NCBI GenBank assembly: GCA_050011535.1
Contig: JBEKIX010000008.1
Span: forward strand, 1-64,000
Origin: JAFNAG01 sp050011535
GTDB taxonomy: Bacteria > Acidobacteriota > UBA6911
DNA: 64,000 bases
Reading direction: 5' to 3'
Shown here in pieces: positions 43,050 to 51,508 of the stretch. Each line of letters starts with the position of its first letter. The first letter of the stretch is position 1. The translations under genes were made by a program, and so were the position numbers. The notes below the pieces were generated by a model. It made no database searches. It saw nothing but the letters and a program-made list of their open reading frames with translations, and was not told where the DNA came from.

Positions 43050-44149
43050 ACGTTGAACCGGAAGAGGATCACGTCTCCTTCCTGGACGAGGTATTCTTTT
43101 CCCTCCAGGCGTAGAACGCCCTTGTTCCGCGCCGCCTGAAAAGATTCCCATTGGATCATGTCGTCATAGGAAACCACTTCTGCCTTGATGAAGCCGCGCT
43201 CGAAGTCGCTGTGAATAACGCCTGCCGCCTGCTGGGCCGTAGTGTCTCTGTATATCGTCCATGCACGCACTTCAGGATCGCCGGCAGTATAAAAAGAGAT
43301 CAACCCAAGCAGGGCATACGATTTTTGAATGATGCGGTCCAACCCGCTCGCCGCCAGCCCGAGATCTTCCCTGAATAGATGAGCGTCCTCTTCCGGCAGA
43401 TTGGCGATCTCCGCTTCAATCTTGCCGCACACAGCCGTGATGCCGATGCCCGCCTGCGCCGCCAACGACTCCAGCCCAAACTCCCGAGCCACATGGGGAA
43501 TCTTGGAAACATCCCTGTCGCTCAGGTTCAAAACCAGAAGAAGAGGTTTTGCGGATAGAAATGTGAACCCCTTCACCCGCTTCTGCTCTTCCTCAGTCAG
43601 GATCAGATTGCGCAACGGCTGTTCCTGTTCCAAGGCGGCCTTGTAACGCAAAAGCACCGCATCTTCCAGCTCGAGCTCGAGGGTTTTGGCCTTTTTCAGA
43701 TCCTTGGACAGGCGCTCGAGCCGCTTCTCAATGATGGCGAGGTCGGAAAATATCATCTCGAGTTCGAACAGACCAATATCGCGCAAAGGATCGACGCTTC
43801 CTTCGGAGTGGGGGATGTTCTCGTCTTCGAACGAGCGCACAACGTGGACGAGCGCATCTACATTTTTGAGGCTGTTCAGGTAAGCGCTCATCTCTCTTGA
43901 TTCTATGGATTTGCCTTCTCCGCGCGCGAGGCCGGGCAGGTCGACATACTCCACCGAGGCATACGTGATCTTTTTGGGATGAAAAATTGCGGCCAGCCGA
44001 TCCAGTTTTGGATCCGGCACTTGGGCAATTCCGATGTGGGCTTCGCCCCGGCCGCCTCCCCAGGAGGAAGTGTCCACATGACCATAAGTCAATAGATTAA
44101 AAATTGTACTCTTTCCGACTAAGGGCAGCCCGACGATCCCTACTTTCAC
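43046..44149 (-). CDS. ychF: YchF/OLA1-family ATPase, 367 aa
   Basis: A ribosome-associated P-loop ATPase of the Obg group that prefers ATP. G1 is VGLPLVGKSTIFNLLT, G3 DLPGLARGEGK, and the NLSD variant occurs at the NKxD position, which fits ATP use. The C-terminal TGS domain is visible (FYTAGDPEVRAWTIYRDTTAQQAAGVIHSDFERGFIKAEVVSYDDMI and the EYLVQEGDVILFRFNV end). The GTG at 44149 is chosen: GGGAGGGA precedes it and VKVGIVGLP is the usual N-terminus; a start at 44308 would add 53 unrelated residues. Confidence 0.96.
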   Translation of the reverse strand: MKVGIVGLPLVGKSTIFNLLTYGHVDTSSWGGGRGEAHIGIAQVPDPKLDRLAAIFHPKKITYASVEYVDLPGLARGEGKSIESREMSAYLNSLKNVDALVHVVRSFEDENIPHSEGSVDPLRDIGLFELEMIFSDLAIIEKRLERLSKDLKKAKTLELELEDAVLLRYKAALEQEQPLRNLILTEEEQKRVKGFTFLSAKPLLLVLNLSDRDVSKIPHVAREFGLESLAAQAGIGITAVCGKIEAEIANLPEEDAHLFREDLGLAASGLDRIIQKSYALLGLISFYTAGDPEVRAWTIYRDTTAQQAAGVIHSDFERGFIKAEVVSYDDMIQWESFQAARNKGVLRLEGKEYLVQEGDVILFRFNV

Positions 44150-44335
44150 TCGATTCCCTCCCGTGGAAGCGGGGAATAATGTTAGCATGAAAGCACTTTC
44201 CTGACATGCTGAGAAATCCCGAGCCAAATCATCAAAAACTTGGCCGGTGGCCAATAACTTGCTTGAATCTTCATTAAATCTTCCATAGAATCCGCCCAGA
44301 TTCCTCACGAAAGTTCAAATAATTTAAAAACTTAC

Positions 44336-44365
44336 TTGACATAGCAAAAGGGACGGCTCTATTCT
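44336..44365 (+). promoter_or_regulatory. Probable promoter of the dcw cluster
   Basis: TTGACA at 44336-44341 and TATTCT at 44360-44365 are separated by 18 bp. The region from 44280 to 44341 is AT-rich and carries no gene. The MraZ boxes begin 7 bp after the -10 box, so repression of initiation or early elongation is likely. Confidence 0.65.
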
Positions 44366-44371
44366 CTGTTT

Positions 44372-44405
44372 GTGGTCAAAAGTGGTCAAAAGTGGTGGTT
44401 AGGGG
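44372..44405 (+). promoter_or_regulatory. MraZ operator: four G-rich boxes spaced at 10 bp
   Basis: GTGG occurs at 44372-44375, 44382-44385 and 44392-44395, and GGGG at 44402-44405, an exact 10-bp period within repeats of GTGGTCAAAA. MraZ is known in E. coli and Mollicutes to bind three or four such G-rich direct repeats just ahead of mraZ. The site lies about 70 bp before the mraZ start, so autoregulation of the cell-division cluster is strongly suggested. Confidence 0.85.
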
Positions 44406-44477
44406 TCGTTAAGAACCAGTTTTCCCGGTATGAAGTCGTTCCTTGAGATAACTCAGCACTAGAGTGGTTAAGGGCCC

Positions 44478-44918
44478 ATGCTCTGGGGAAGCCATCCCGC
44501 TAGAATCGATGAGAAATTCCGCCTGAAGATACCGGCGAAGTTTCGCCGCGACCTGCCTGAGACGGAAGACAATATTTACTTTGTCACGAGCGACAACGGC
44601 AAATGCGCCCAGATCTATCCGATTCCAACCTGGGAGCAAATCTCTGAGAAGCTGCATGCTCCCCCACGCTACTCCAAAGCCAAGCAGAAGCTCCTCAGGA
44701 ATACCAGTTACTACGGCATGTTGGCGCCCATGGATCTGCAAGGAAGGATCCTCATACCGCAGACTCTGAGGGAGGATGCGCAGCTCTCAGGGGAGGTTGT
44801 CGTGATGGGGAAGCATGACCACCTGGAAGTTTGGAACAACGAGATGGTCCGTCGAAGCATGCAGGAAGAGCCTCTGACCGACGAAGATCGCGATGAGCTG
44901 GCAGCGCAGGGAGTTTGA
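44478..44918 (+). CDS. mraZ: Transcriptional regulator MraZ, 146 aa
   Basis: A ring-forming AbrB-fold repressor of the dcw cluster. Two MraZ half-motifs are visible: LWGSHPARIDEKFRLKIPAKFRRDLPETEDN in the first half and YYGMLAPMDLQGRILIPQTLREDAQLSGEVVVMGKHDHLEVWN in the second. The length is about 140, as usual. It is the first gene of the cluster and lies directly behind its own operator candidate. Confidence 0.95.
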   Translation: MLWGSHPARIDEKFRLKIPAKFRRDLPETEDNIYFVTSDNGKCAQIYPIPTWEQISEKLHAPPRYSKAKQKLLRNTSYYGMLAPMDLQGRILIPQTLREDAQLSGEVVVMGKHDHLEVWNNEMVRRSMQEEPLTDEDRDELAAQGV

Positions 44919-44937
44919 TTCTAGAGGGTAGTGACTC

Positions 44938-45921
44938 ATGGTAAGAGCCATTTCGCAGGTCGGCATGACATACAATCCGTCCAACAGCTTCGCACACGAG
45001 CATGTGCCGGTGATGCGCGAGGAAGTACTTGACCTGCTCCAGTGCGGGCCCGGAGGAGTATTTGTCGACGCAACCCTGGGCCCGGGCGGGCATGCCTGGG
45101 CCATCCTCGAGCGCATACAGCCCGGAGGATTGCTGATCGGGCTGGATCGTGACGGAGAATCGCTAGAGAGGGCCCGACAGCACCTGCAGCCTTTCTCGGA
45201 CTGTTCCCGCCTGCTGCACGAGAATTTCAAGAATCTCCCGCTGGTTCTCAACAACCTGGGGATCGAGCCGATCGACGGCATCCTGGTGGACCTCGGGGTC
45301 TCTTCCTACCAGCTCATGCACCCGGAGCGGGGATTCAGTTTTCAGAGCGACGACATGCTGGACATGCGCATGGATCGGACGCAACGTCTGACGGCTGCTG
45401 ACCTGGTCAACGATCTGTCGGCAGAGCAGCTCGCCGACGTGATCTATCGCTACGGTGAGGAGCGCTGTTCCCGCCGCATCGCCGCGGCCATAGTCGCCGC
45501 GCGCGAGCGGGCACGAATAACTCGCTGTTCGCAACTCGCCTCGATCGTCAGGCACGCGATGGGAAACAGGGGGCCGCGCACGATTAACCCCGCCACAAGG
45601 ACTTTTCAGGCACTGCGCATTGCGGTCAACCAGGAGTTGGACGGCCTGGAGGAATTCCTTATCAACGCCCTTTCGTTCATTCGGCCGGGGGGCAGGCTGG
45701 CGGTTCTTTCGTTTCACTCTCTGGAAGACCGCATCGTGAAGCGATCCTTCCGCATGATGTCGGGCTACTGCGTATGCGAGCGTCCGGCTGAATTGTGTAC
45801 CTGCCCGCGCCAGGCGCGCGCCCGATTGGTTCCACCCCGTCCATGGACGCCCAGCGATGCCGAGCTGGCCACAAATCCACGCGCACGAAGCGCGAAGCTG
45901 AGAGGGCTGGAGCGGATTTAG
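44938..45921 (+). CDS. rsmH: 16S rRNA (cytosine1402-N4)-methyltransferase RsmH, 327 aa
   Basis: It methylates N4 of C1402 in the 16S rRNA P-site region. HVPVMREEVLDLL, the SAM motif FVDATLGPGGHAWAIL, GILVDLGVSSYQL, and the C-terminal ATRTFQALRIAVNQELDGLEEFL and LAVLSFHSLEDRIVKRSFR are family hallmarks. A GAGGG ribosome binding site precedes the ATG. Gene order mraZ-rsmH-ftsL is standard. Confidence 0.97.
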   Translation: MVRAISQVGMTYNPSNSFAHEHVPVMREEVLDLLQCGPGGVFVDATLGPGGHAWAILERIQPGGLLIGLDRDGESLERARQHLQPFSDCSRLLHENFKNLPLVLNNLGIEPIDGILVDLGVSSYQLMHPERGFSFQSDDMLDMRMDRTQRLTAADLVNDLSAEQLADVIYRYGEERCSRRIAAAIVAARERARITRCSQLASIVRHAMGNRGPRTINPATRTFQALRIAVNQELDGLEEFLINALSFIRPGGRLAVLSFHSLEDRIVKRSFRMMSGYCVCERPAELCTCPRQARARLVPPRPWTPSDAELATNPRARSAKLRGLERI

Positions 45922-45971
45922 ACATTCGGTTTTTCCGAGACGATCGCCTCATTTTCGAGGGAGCTGAGACT

Positions 45972-46409
45972 ATGATGACGGATTGGTCGGCGGACGTGGA
46001 AACGCGGAATTACCGCATTCTCCACAGCACAGATGCACGCAACCTGCGGGATCTCCTTGCCTGTGTGCTCTGCTTCCTCCTGATTGCGAGTTCCCTCTTC
46101 GGATACCTGTGGATCAGGAGCCGCATCGTGAGCTTGGGATATTCCCTTCAGCAGTCCAAGGACATGGAAGAATCCCTGGTCCGCGTCCAGAACAGCCTGA
46201 TTCTGGAGGAGGAGACGCTCAAGTGCCCCGAGCGCATTGACTTCATTGCGCGGAACGATCTGGCTATGGAGCCGCTGGGACCTTACCAGAGAGTGGTGCT
46301 GAGATTTCGTGAGATCGGAGCGGATTCTCCAGCCGGCCTGGTACTGGCCAATATCGGGCGCACGGATACCCAGCTGAGGAGACCCGCCGCGCACAATTCC
46401 AACAATTGA
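45972..46409 (+). CDS. ftsL: Cell division protein FtsL, 145 aa
   Basis: A small bitopic protein: a cytoplasmic N-terminus of about 25 residues, one span (LLACVLCFLLIASSLFGYLWI), then a coiled coil (SLGYSLQQSKDMEESLVRVQNSLILEEETLKC) and a short tail. This is the FtsL layout, and the place between rsmH and ftsI confirms it. The ATG at 45972 has GAGGGAG 8 bp upstream; earlier in-frame codons would overlap rsmH extensively. Confidence 0.88.
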   Translation: MMTDWSADVETRNYRILHSTDARNLRDLLACVLCFLLIASSLFGYLWIRSRIVSLGYSLQQSKDMEESLVRVQNSLILEEETLKCPERIDFIARNDLAMEPLGPYQRVVLRFREIGADSPAGLVLANIGRTDTQLRRPAAHNSNN

Positions 46410-46411
46410 CG

Positions 46412-48517
46412 ATGACCGAACAATGGAAGCGGTCCAATCCGGTAAGAGTCACCCTCGTGATTGGCGGAATCTTCCTGTGGAGCGGCATCATCATCGGACG
46501 CCTGGCACAACTCCAAATACTTCGCCATGATGCGTTTGTACAGCTGGCGATGGAACGCCAGCAAATGACACGGGCCATTCTCCCACCTCGCGGCGTGATC
46601 TATGACGCTCACATGGATGAGCTGGCCACGAGTGTCACGGTGAGCACCGTGGCCGCAAATCCCCGCACGATCACGGATAAAGCCGGCGCCGCGCAGAGTC
46701 TTGCCTCCATACTGAACCTTGACCCGAAGGAATTGGCCGCGCACATGAACAATTCAGCGCGCCAGTCTTTCATATTCGTGAAACACAGGATCGATCCCAA
46801 GGACGAAGCGCGTGTCGCGGCCCTTGGAATCGATGGCGTGTATCTGATGGAAGAGAGCATGCGTGTTTACCCGAACCGCGAACTCGCGAGCCAGACACTC
46901 GGCTTCGTTAACATGAACGGTGAAGGCGGTGCGGGAATCGAGATGCAATACGACCGGCTTCTCAAAGGGACGCCGGGGCAGATCTCATTCGACGTGGATG
47001 CGCACCGCCGTTCCTTCCGCGGCCAGGTGGAAAAGCCGCCTGTCCAAGGACACTCTCTGGTGCTGAGCATCGACCGATCGATTCAGTACATCGCGGAGCG
47101 AGAGCTTTCCGCCGGGGTCATCGATGCCGGAGCCGCTCATGGCGTGGCGATCGTGATGGAGTCTGATACCGGCAAGATTCTGGCGCTCGCGGGTTTCCCG
47201 AATTTCAACTGCAATACCTATAATGAATCAGCGCCCGAACTCTGGCGCGACCGCGCGATTTCGGATTTCATCGAACCTGGTTCGACGTTCAAGGTGGTGG
47301 TAGCGACTGCTGCCCTGGAAGCCGGGTTGACGCGGCCGGACGAACCAATCGATTGCCAGATGGGTTCCATGCTGGTCGGCAGGCACGTCTTCCATGATCA
47401 CAAGCCCTACGGCGTCCTGACCTTCGACGAAATTCTCGAATATTCCTCCAACATCGGCGCCGCTAAACTCGGACTCCGTCTGGGCGAGAAACGGCTGTAC
47501 GAGGCCCTTCGGACCTTCGGTTTCGGCACAAAAACCGGTATCGATCTGCCGGGTGAGATTGTGGGCCTGGTGAGGGACCCGCAACAATGGTCGGGCCTTT
47601 CTGTAGCGGCGATCTCGTTTGGCCAGGAGGTGGGCGTTACCTCCATGCAGATTCTGACTGCCATCAACGCAATCGCCAACGGAGGCATCCGGGTACGTCC
47701 TTCCGTCGTGGACCGCATCATCGATCAAAACGGAAACCTGGTAAAAATAAACGAGCCTGAGGGAACGCGCATCATGCGGCCTGAGACTGCCGCTGCGGTG
47801 CGCGATGCCTTCGAGGGCGTGGTCCTGCGTGGAACAGGCAAGCAGGCGGCGCTGGAGGGTTACCGGGCCGCCGGGAAAACCGGTACCGCCCAGAAAATCG
47901 TCGGCGGTCATTATTCCAATTCCAAGTACGTGGCATCCTTCATTGGCTTTGCGCCCTTGCCTCGACCGCGCATCGCCGTGCTCGTGCAGATAGACGAACC
48001 CAAGGGGGCCATTTACGGCGGCGACGTCTCCGCCCCCGTCTTCCGCAAGATCACACAGGAGGCGCTGCTTCAACTTCACATTCCTCCGGACCCCACGCTG
48101 CCGCTGAAGATTCAGAAGATCGACTCCAGGATGGCTGCCGATTCGGCGGATTTTCTCCCTAACGCCACGCCGATCCTTCCTCTCATGGCTCCTCCGGAAA
48201 AACACGAAGGCGTAAATCCGGACGGCACGATTACCGTTCGCGCGGAATCGTTCAGCGTTACGGTCCCGGACTTTTCCGGCATGTCGAAGCGTAGCGTGGC
48301 CCTTCTGTGCAAAGATTTAGGAATCAGGATTCAGACCTCTGGAGCCGGCATCGCAGTCTTCCAACTTCCACCAGCGGGAACGCGGATTGCGGGGGGGGAT
48401 TCGTGCGCCGTAACCTTCGCGCGCAGCAAACCGGCCACGATACCGAAACTCACCCCCGCCCCGCACCTTCCCGTCGCTGGCCCTGAACTGAGTGCACGAG
48501 CGCGGGGCAAACGCTGA
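46412..48517 (+). CDS. ftsI: Septal transpeptidase FtsI (PBP3) with C-terminal PASTA domain, 701 aa
   Basis: The division-specific class B penicillin-binding protein. One N-terminal span (VTLVIGGIFLWSGIIIGRLAQLQ) and the dimer-domain GVIYDAHMDELA motif precede the transpeptidase, with Ser291 in STFK, SSN at 345-347 and KTG at 489-491. The C-terminal 100 residues contain one PASTA domain (VPDFSGMSKRSVALLCKDLGIRI...PAGTRI), as in Gram-positive PBP2x and some Acidobacteria but not in E. coli. A TTG at 46406 is in frame; the ATG at 46412 is the simpler start. No clear ribosome binding site is seen; coupling to ftsL is likely. Confidence 0.96.
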   Translation: MTEQWKRSNPVRVTLVIGGIFLWSGIIIGRLAQLQILRHDAFVQLAMERQQMTRAILPPRGVIYDAHMDELATSVTVSTVAANPRTITDKAGAAQSLASILNLDPKELAAHMNNSARQSFIFVKHRIDPKDEARVAALGIDGVYLMEESMRVYPNRELASQTLGFVNMNGEGGAGIEMQYDRLLKGTPGQISFDVDAHRRSFRGQVEKPPVQGHSLVLSIDRSIQYIAERELSAGVIDAGAAHGVAIVMESDTGKILALAGFPNFNCNTYNESAPELWRDRAISDFIEPGSTFKVVVATAALEAGLTRPDEPIDCQMGSMLVGRHVFHDHKPYGVLTFDEILEYSSNIGAAKLGLRLGEKRLYEALRTFGFGTKTGIDLPGEIVGLVRDPQQWSGLSVAAISFGQEVGVTSMQILTAINAIANGGIRVRPSVVDRIIDQNGNLVKINEPEGTRIMRPETAAAVRDAFEGVVLRGTGKQAALEGYRAAGKTGTAQKIVGGHYSNSKYVASFIGFAPLPRPRIAVLVQIDEPKGAIYGGDVSAPVFRKITQEALLQLHIPPDPTLPLKIQKIDSRMAADSADFLPNATPILPLMAPPEKHEGVNPDGTITVRAESFSVTVPDFSGMSKRSVALLCKDLGIRIQTSGAGIAVFQLPPAGTRIAGGDSCAVTFARSKPATIPKLTPAPHLPVAGPELSARARGKR

Positions 48518-48528
48518 GGCACCATGCC

Positions 48529-50031
48529 ATGCTGCTGCAGGAATTGATACGCCGGATTCCAGGGCTTGCCATCGAGGTCGATCCTCAGGTGCGGATCCGT
48601 GGCATATCCTACGATTCACGCCGGGTAGCCGCGGGCGACCTGTTCATTGCCATCAAAGGAGAAAAGACGGACGGGGCACTGTATGTCCAGGAGGCGGTGG
48701 CTAGGGGAGCAGTCGCCGTGGCCGTCGATCGCGACGTCGCCCTAGGACCTGCGTTCCCTGTCCTCGTGGTGCCGGACGCTCGAAAGTTTCTCGCGGAGGC
48801 CTCCTGCGCTCTTTTTTCGGACCCAGCCTCCCGCTTCCAGCTCGTCGGGATCACAGGAACCAACGGCAAGACCACCACTTCCTATCTCGTGGATGCGATC
48901 TTCCGGCGGGCTGGTTTGCGATCCTGTGCGATCGGCACGATTGAGATGAGAATCGGCGATCAGCTGTTTCCAAGCACGCACACGACCCCTGAAGCCAGCG
49001 ACCTGACTGCATTTCTCGATCAGGCGCTGCGTGCCGGATGCACGCATGGGACCCTGGAAGTATCATCTCACGCCCTGATTCTCAAGCGGGTCTACGGCGT
49101 CCATTTCTCGGTTGGAGTGTTCTGCAATCTGACACCGGAGCACCTCGACTTTCATCATGACATGGAGTCATATTACCAGGCCAAGCGCATCCTGTTCACT
49201 GAAGAGGGCGCCAACAGCGTCCGGTTCGCGGTGATCAATGCAGACGACACATATGGGCAGCGCCTTATGTCGGAGGTGCTGATCACCACTGTGAGTTATG
49301 GGTTCGCCACAAATGCCGATGTCCGCGTTCTCGATTCCCGATTGCGGATGGACGGCACTTCCCTTCATCTTGCGACCGCTTATGGCGAGTTGCACATCGA
49401 GACTCGCCTCGTCGGTCGTACGAACATCTACAACATAATGGCTGCCGTCGGAGCAACCCTTAGCCTGGGCATCAGCCTGCAGCACGTCCGCGAAGGAATC
49501 GAATCGCTCAGCGGCGTCCCCGGACGGCTGGAACTTGTTCGTTGCGGCCAGGATTTTACGGTAATTGTCGATTATGCCCATACGCCGGATGCCCTGGAGA
49601 AACTTCTCTTGACGGTCCGGCAATTGACGGATGGCCGCATGATCACCGTCTTCGGTTGCGGCGGAGACCGGGATCGCAAGAAGCGCCCCATGATGGGCGT
49701 GATCGCGACCAGACTGAGCGATTTCGTCGTCGCCACCTCCGACAATCCTCGCAGTGAAGACCCCCTGAGGATTCTGGCGGAGATCGAGCCCGGGCTTAAG
49801 CAAGGCCGCGCTCCCTATCGCCTTCTGCCTGACCGGCGGGAGGCCATCCGCACCGCGTTGGCCATGGCGCGCAAAGACGACGTTGTACTCCTTGCAGGCA
49901 AGGGACACGAAAATCACCAATGGATCGGTACGCAATCCTTCTCTTTCGACGATCGAGTAGTGGCTCAAGAGCTCATTCACGAACTGCGAAACGCACAAGG
50001 AGACCGAGACTGTGGCGAGTTACATCAATAA
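48529..50031 (+). CDS. murE: UDP-MurNAc-tripeptide synthetase MurE, 500 aa
   Basis: It adds the third amino acid to UDP-MurNAc-L-Ala-D-Glu. The ATP site is GITGTNGKTTTSYL; the specificity motif reads TSDNPRSEDP, and DNPR indicates meso-diaminopimelate rather than lysine. The EVSSHALILKRVYGV and DYAHTPDALEKLL segments are intact. It ends 20 nt inside murF, so the two are translationally coupled. Confidence 0.97.
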   Translation: MLLQELIRRIPGLAIEVDPQVRIRGISYDSRRVAAGDLFIAIKGEKTDGALYVQEAVARGAVAVAVDRDVALGPAFPVLVVPDARKFLAEASCALFSDPASRFQLVGITGTNGKTTTSYLVDAIFRRAGLRSCAIGTIEMRIGDQLFPSTHTTPEASDLTAFLDQALRAGCTHGTLEVSSHALILKRVYGVHFSVGVFCNLTPEHLDFHHDMESYYQAKRILFTEEGANSVRFAVINADDTYGQRLMSEVLITTVSYGFATNADVRVLDSRLRMDGTSLHLATAYGELHIETRLVGRTNIYNIMAAVGATLSLGISLQHVREGIESLSGVPGRLELVRCGQDFTVIVDYAHTPDALEKLLLTVRQLTDGRMITVFGCGGDRDRKKRPMMGVIATRLSDFVVATSDNPRSEDPLRILAEIEPGLKQGRAPYRLLPDRREAIRTALAMARKDDVVLLAGKGHENHQWIGTQSFSFDDRVVAQELIHELRNAQGDRDCGELHQ

Positions 50032-51508
50032 CCCGACGGTACACGACCGGAAATATGGCGGCATGCGGTCTGCAATGGACATTTTGATGGATCTGGTTAT
50101 GGCTCACATGACGGTGACACAAGTGGAAGAAGTAACCGGGGGAGTCCTGGTTTCGGGACCAAAGGGGGCTTCCCTGTCGGGAGTTTCGATCGACACCCGC
50201 ACGCTGCGCCCATCCGACCTTTTTTTCGCGATTCGCGGCGCGCGCAACGACGGCCATGACTTCGTGCCGGCAGCGCTCCGGCAAGGGGCTTGCGGAGCCG
50301 TCGTTGACGTCCATTACGAGATTCCGGAGGGAATTCCCGCCAACAAGATCCTCCTGCGCGTAGCTGACACCCACGAGGCGCTGAAGGATCTGGCAGCCGA
50401 CGTGCGCAGGCGCTGGCATGGCAGTCTCGTCGGCATTACCGGCAGCATGGGCAAGACGACCACGAAGGAATTCATGGCCCAAGTCCTGCAGACGGAATTC
50501 AGCGTTTATCGCTCTCCCGGAAACTACAACAACCTTTTCGGGTTGCCGCTCGCCCTCTTCGGCCTGAGCCCCGACGATCACATCGGCATTTTCGAAATGG
50601 GAATGACCGCGCCGGGTGAAATCGCGGAGATGTGCCGCATCGCACTCCCCGACGTGGGCGTGATCACAAACGTCGCTCCCGTTCATCTCGAGTTCTTCGA
50701 TTCGGTCGAGGCCATCGCGCGCGCGAAGGGCGAATTGGCAGAAGGAATCGCTGCCGGGGGAACCTTGGTTTACAACGCCGACGATCCGCTCGTTCGCAAG
50801 ATTGCCGCGCGCCATACCGGTGACCGGATCTCCTTCGGTTTTTCCGCAGACGCCGATATCCGCGCTGAGGATGCCGAAGTGACAGGCCTGATGGAGACCC
50901 GATTCCGCCTGATTTGCGAAGGCGCGGAACGGCGCGTGATTATTCCTCTTTGCGGCGCGCATTTCGTCATGAACGCACTCCCCGCGGTCGCCCTCGCACG
51001 CCGCTACACGATTGATCCCGGGCAGATCGTAGAAAGCTTGCGGCATCTGCGCCAGGCGCAAATGCGCGGCCAAGTTCTGCACTTCCGGGAAGGGTTCACC
51101 GTCATCGATGATTCCTACAACTCGAACCCGCGTGCGCTGATGCTGATGATCGACGTCCTGGTGCAGGTTCCACGCTATTTGCGGCGCATCCTCGTCGCGG
51201 GAGAAATGCTCGAGCTCGGGAAGGATTCTGAGGAATTGCATCGCCAGTGCGGAAAGCTCGCGGCTGAAAGCGGAGTGGATGTCATCGTGGGAGTGCAGGG
51301 CGCAGCGCGCGAAATCACGAAGGGCGCGGCGGCTGCCGGCATGTCGGAGACCCAGATTCATTTCTTCACAGAAATCGATCCGGCCATCGATTTCGTTTAT
51401 CGAAACGTCCAGCCGGGGGATCTGTTGCTCATCAAGGGATCGCGTGGTATCCATCTGGAAAAGATGGTCCAGGCCTTGCGCTCGGGATATGCGGAGATGA
51501 TGGGCTGA
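50012..51508 (+). CDS. murF: UDP-MurNAc-tripeptide:D-Ala-D-Ala ligase MurF, 498 aa
   Basis: It attaches D-Ala-D-Ala to the stem peptide. The ATP-binding motif is GITGSMGKTTTKEFMAQVL, and YRSPGNYNNLFGLPLAL and IDDSYNSNPRALMLMI are typical of MurF. The GTG at 50012 has AAGGAG nine bases upstream, although several later ATGs are possible and the first 30 residues look non-conserved. The stop TGA shares bases with the mraY start (TGATG). Confidence 0.95.
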   Translation: MASYINNPTVHDRKYGGMRSAMDILMDLVMAHMTVTQVEEVTGGVLVSGPKGASLSGVSIDTRTLRPSDLFFAIRGARNDGHDFVPAALRQGACGAVVDVHYEIPEGIPANKILLRVADTHEALKDLAADVRRRWHGSLVGITGSMGKTTTKEFMAQVLQTEFSVYRSPGNYNNLFGLPLALFGLSPDDHIGIFEMGMTAPGEIAEMCRIALPDVGVITNVAPVHLEFFDSVEAIARAKGELAEGIAAGGTLVYNADDPLVRKIAARHTGDRISFGFSADADIRAEDAEVTGLMETRFRLICEGAERRVIIPLCGAHFVMNALPAVALARRYTIDPGQIVESLRHLRQAQMRGQVLHFREGFTVIDDSYNSNPRALMLMIDVLVQVPRYLRRILVAGEMLELGKDSEELHRQCGKLAAESGVDVIVGVQGAAREITKGAAAAGMSETQIHFFTEIDPAIDFVYRNVQPGDLLLIKGSRGIHLEKMVQALRSGYAEMMG

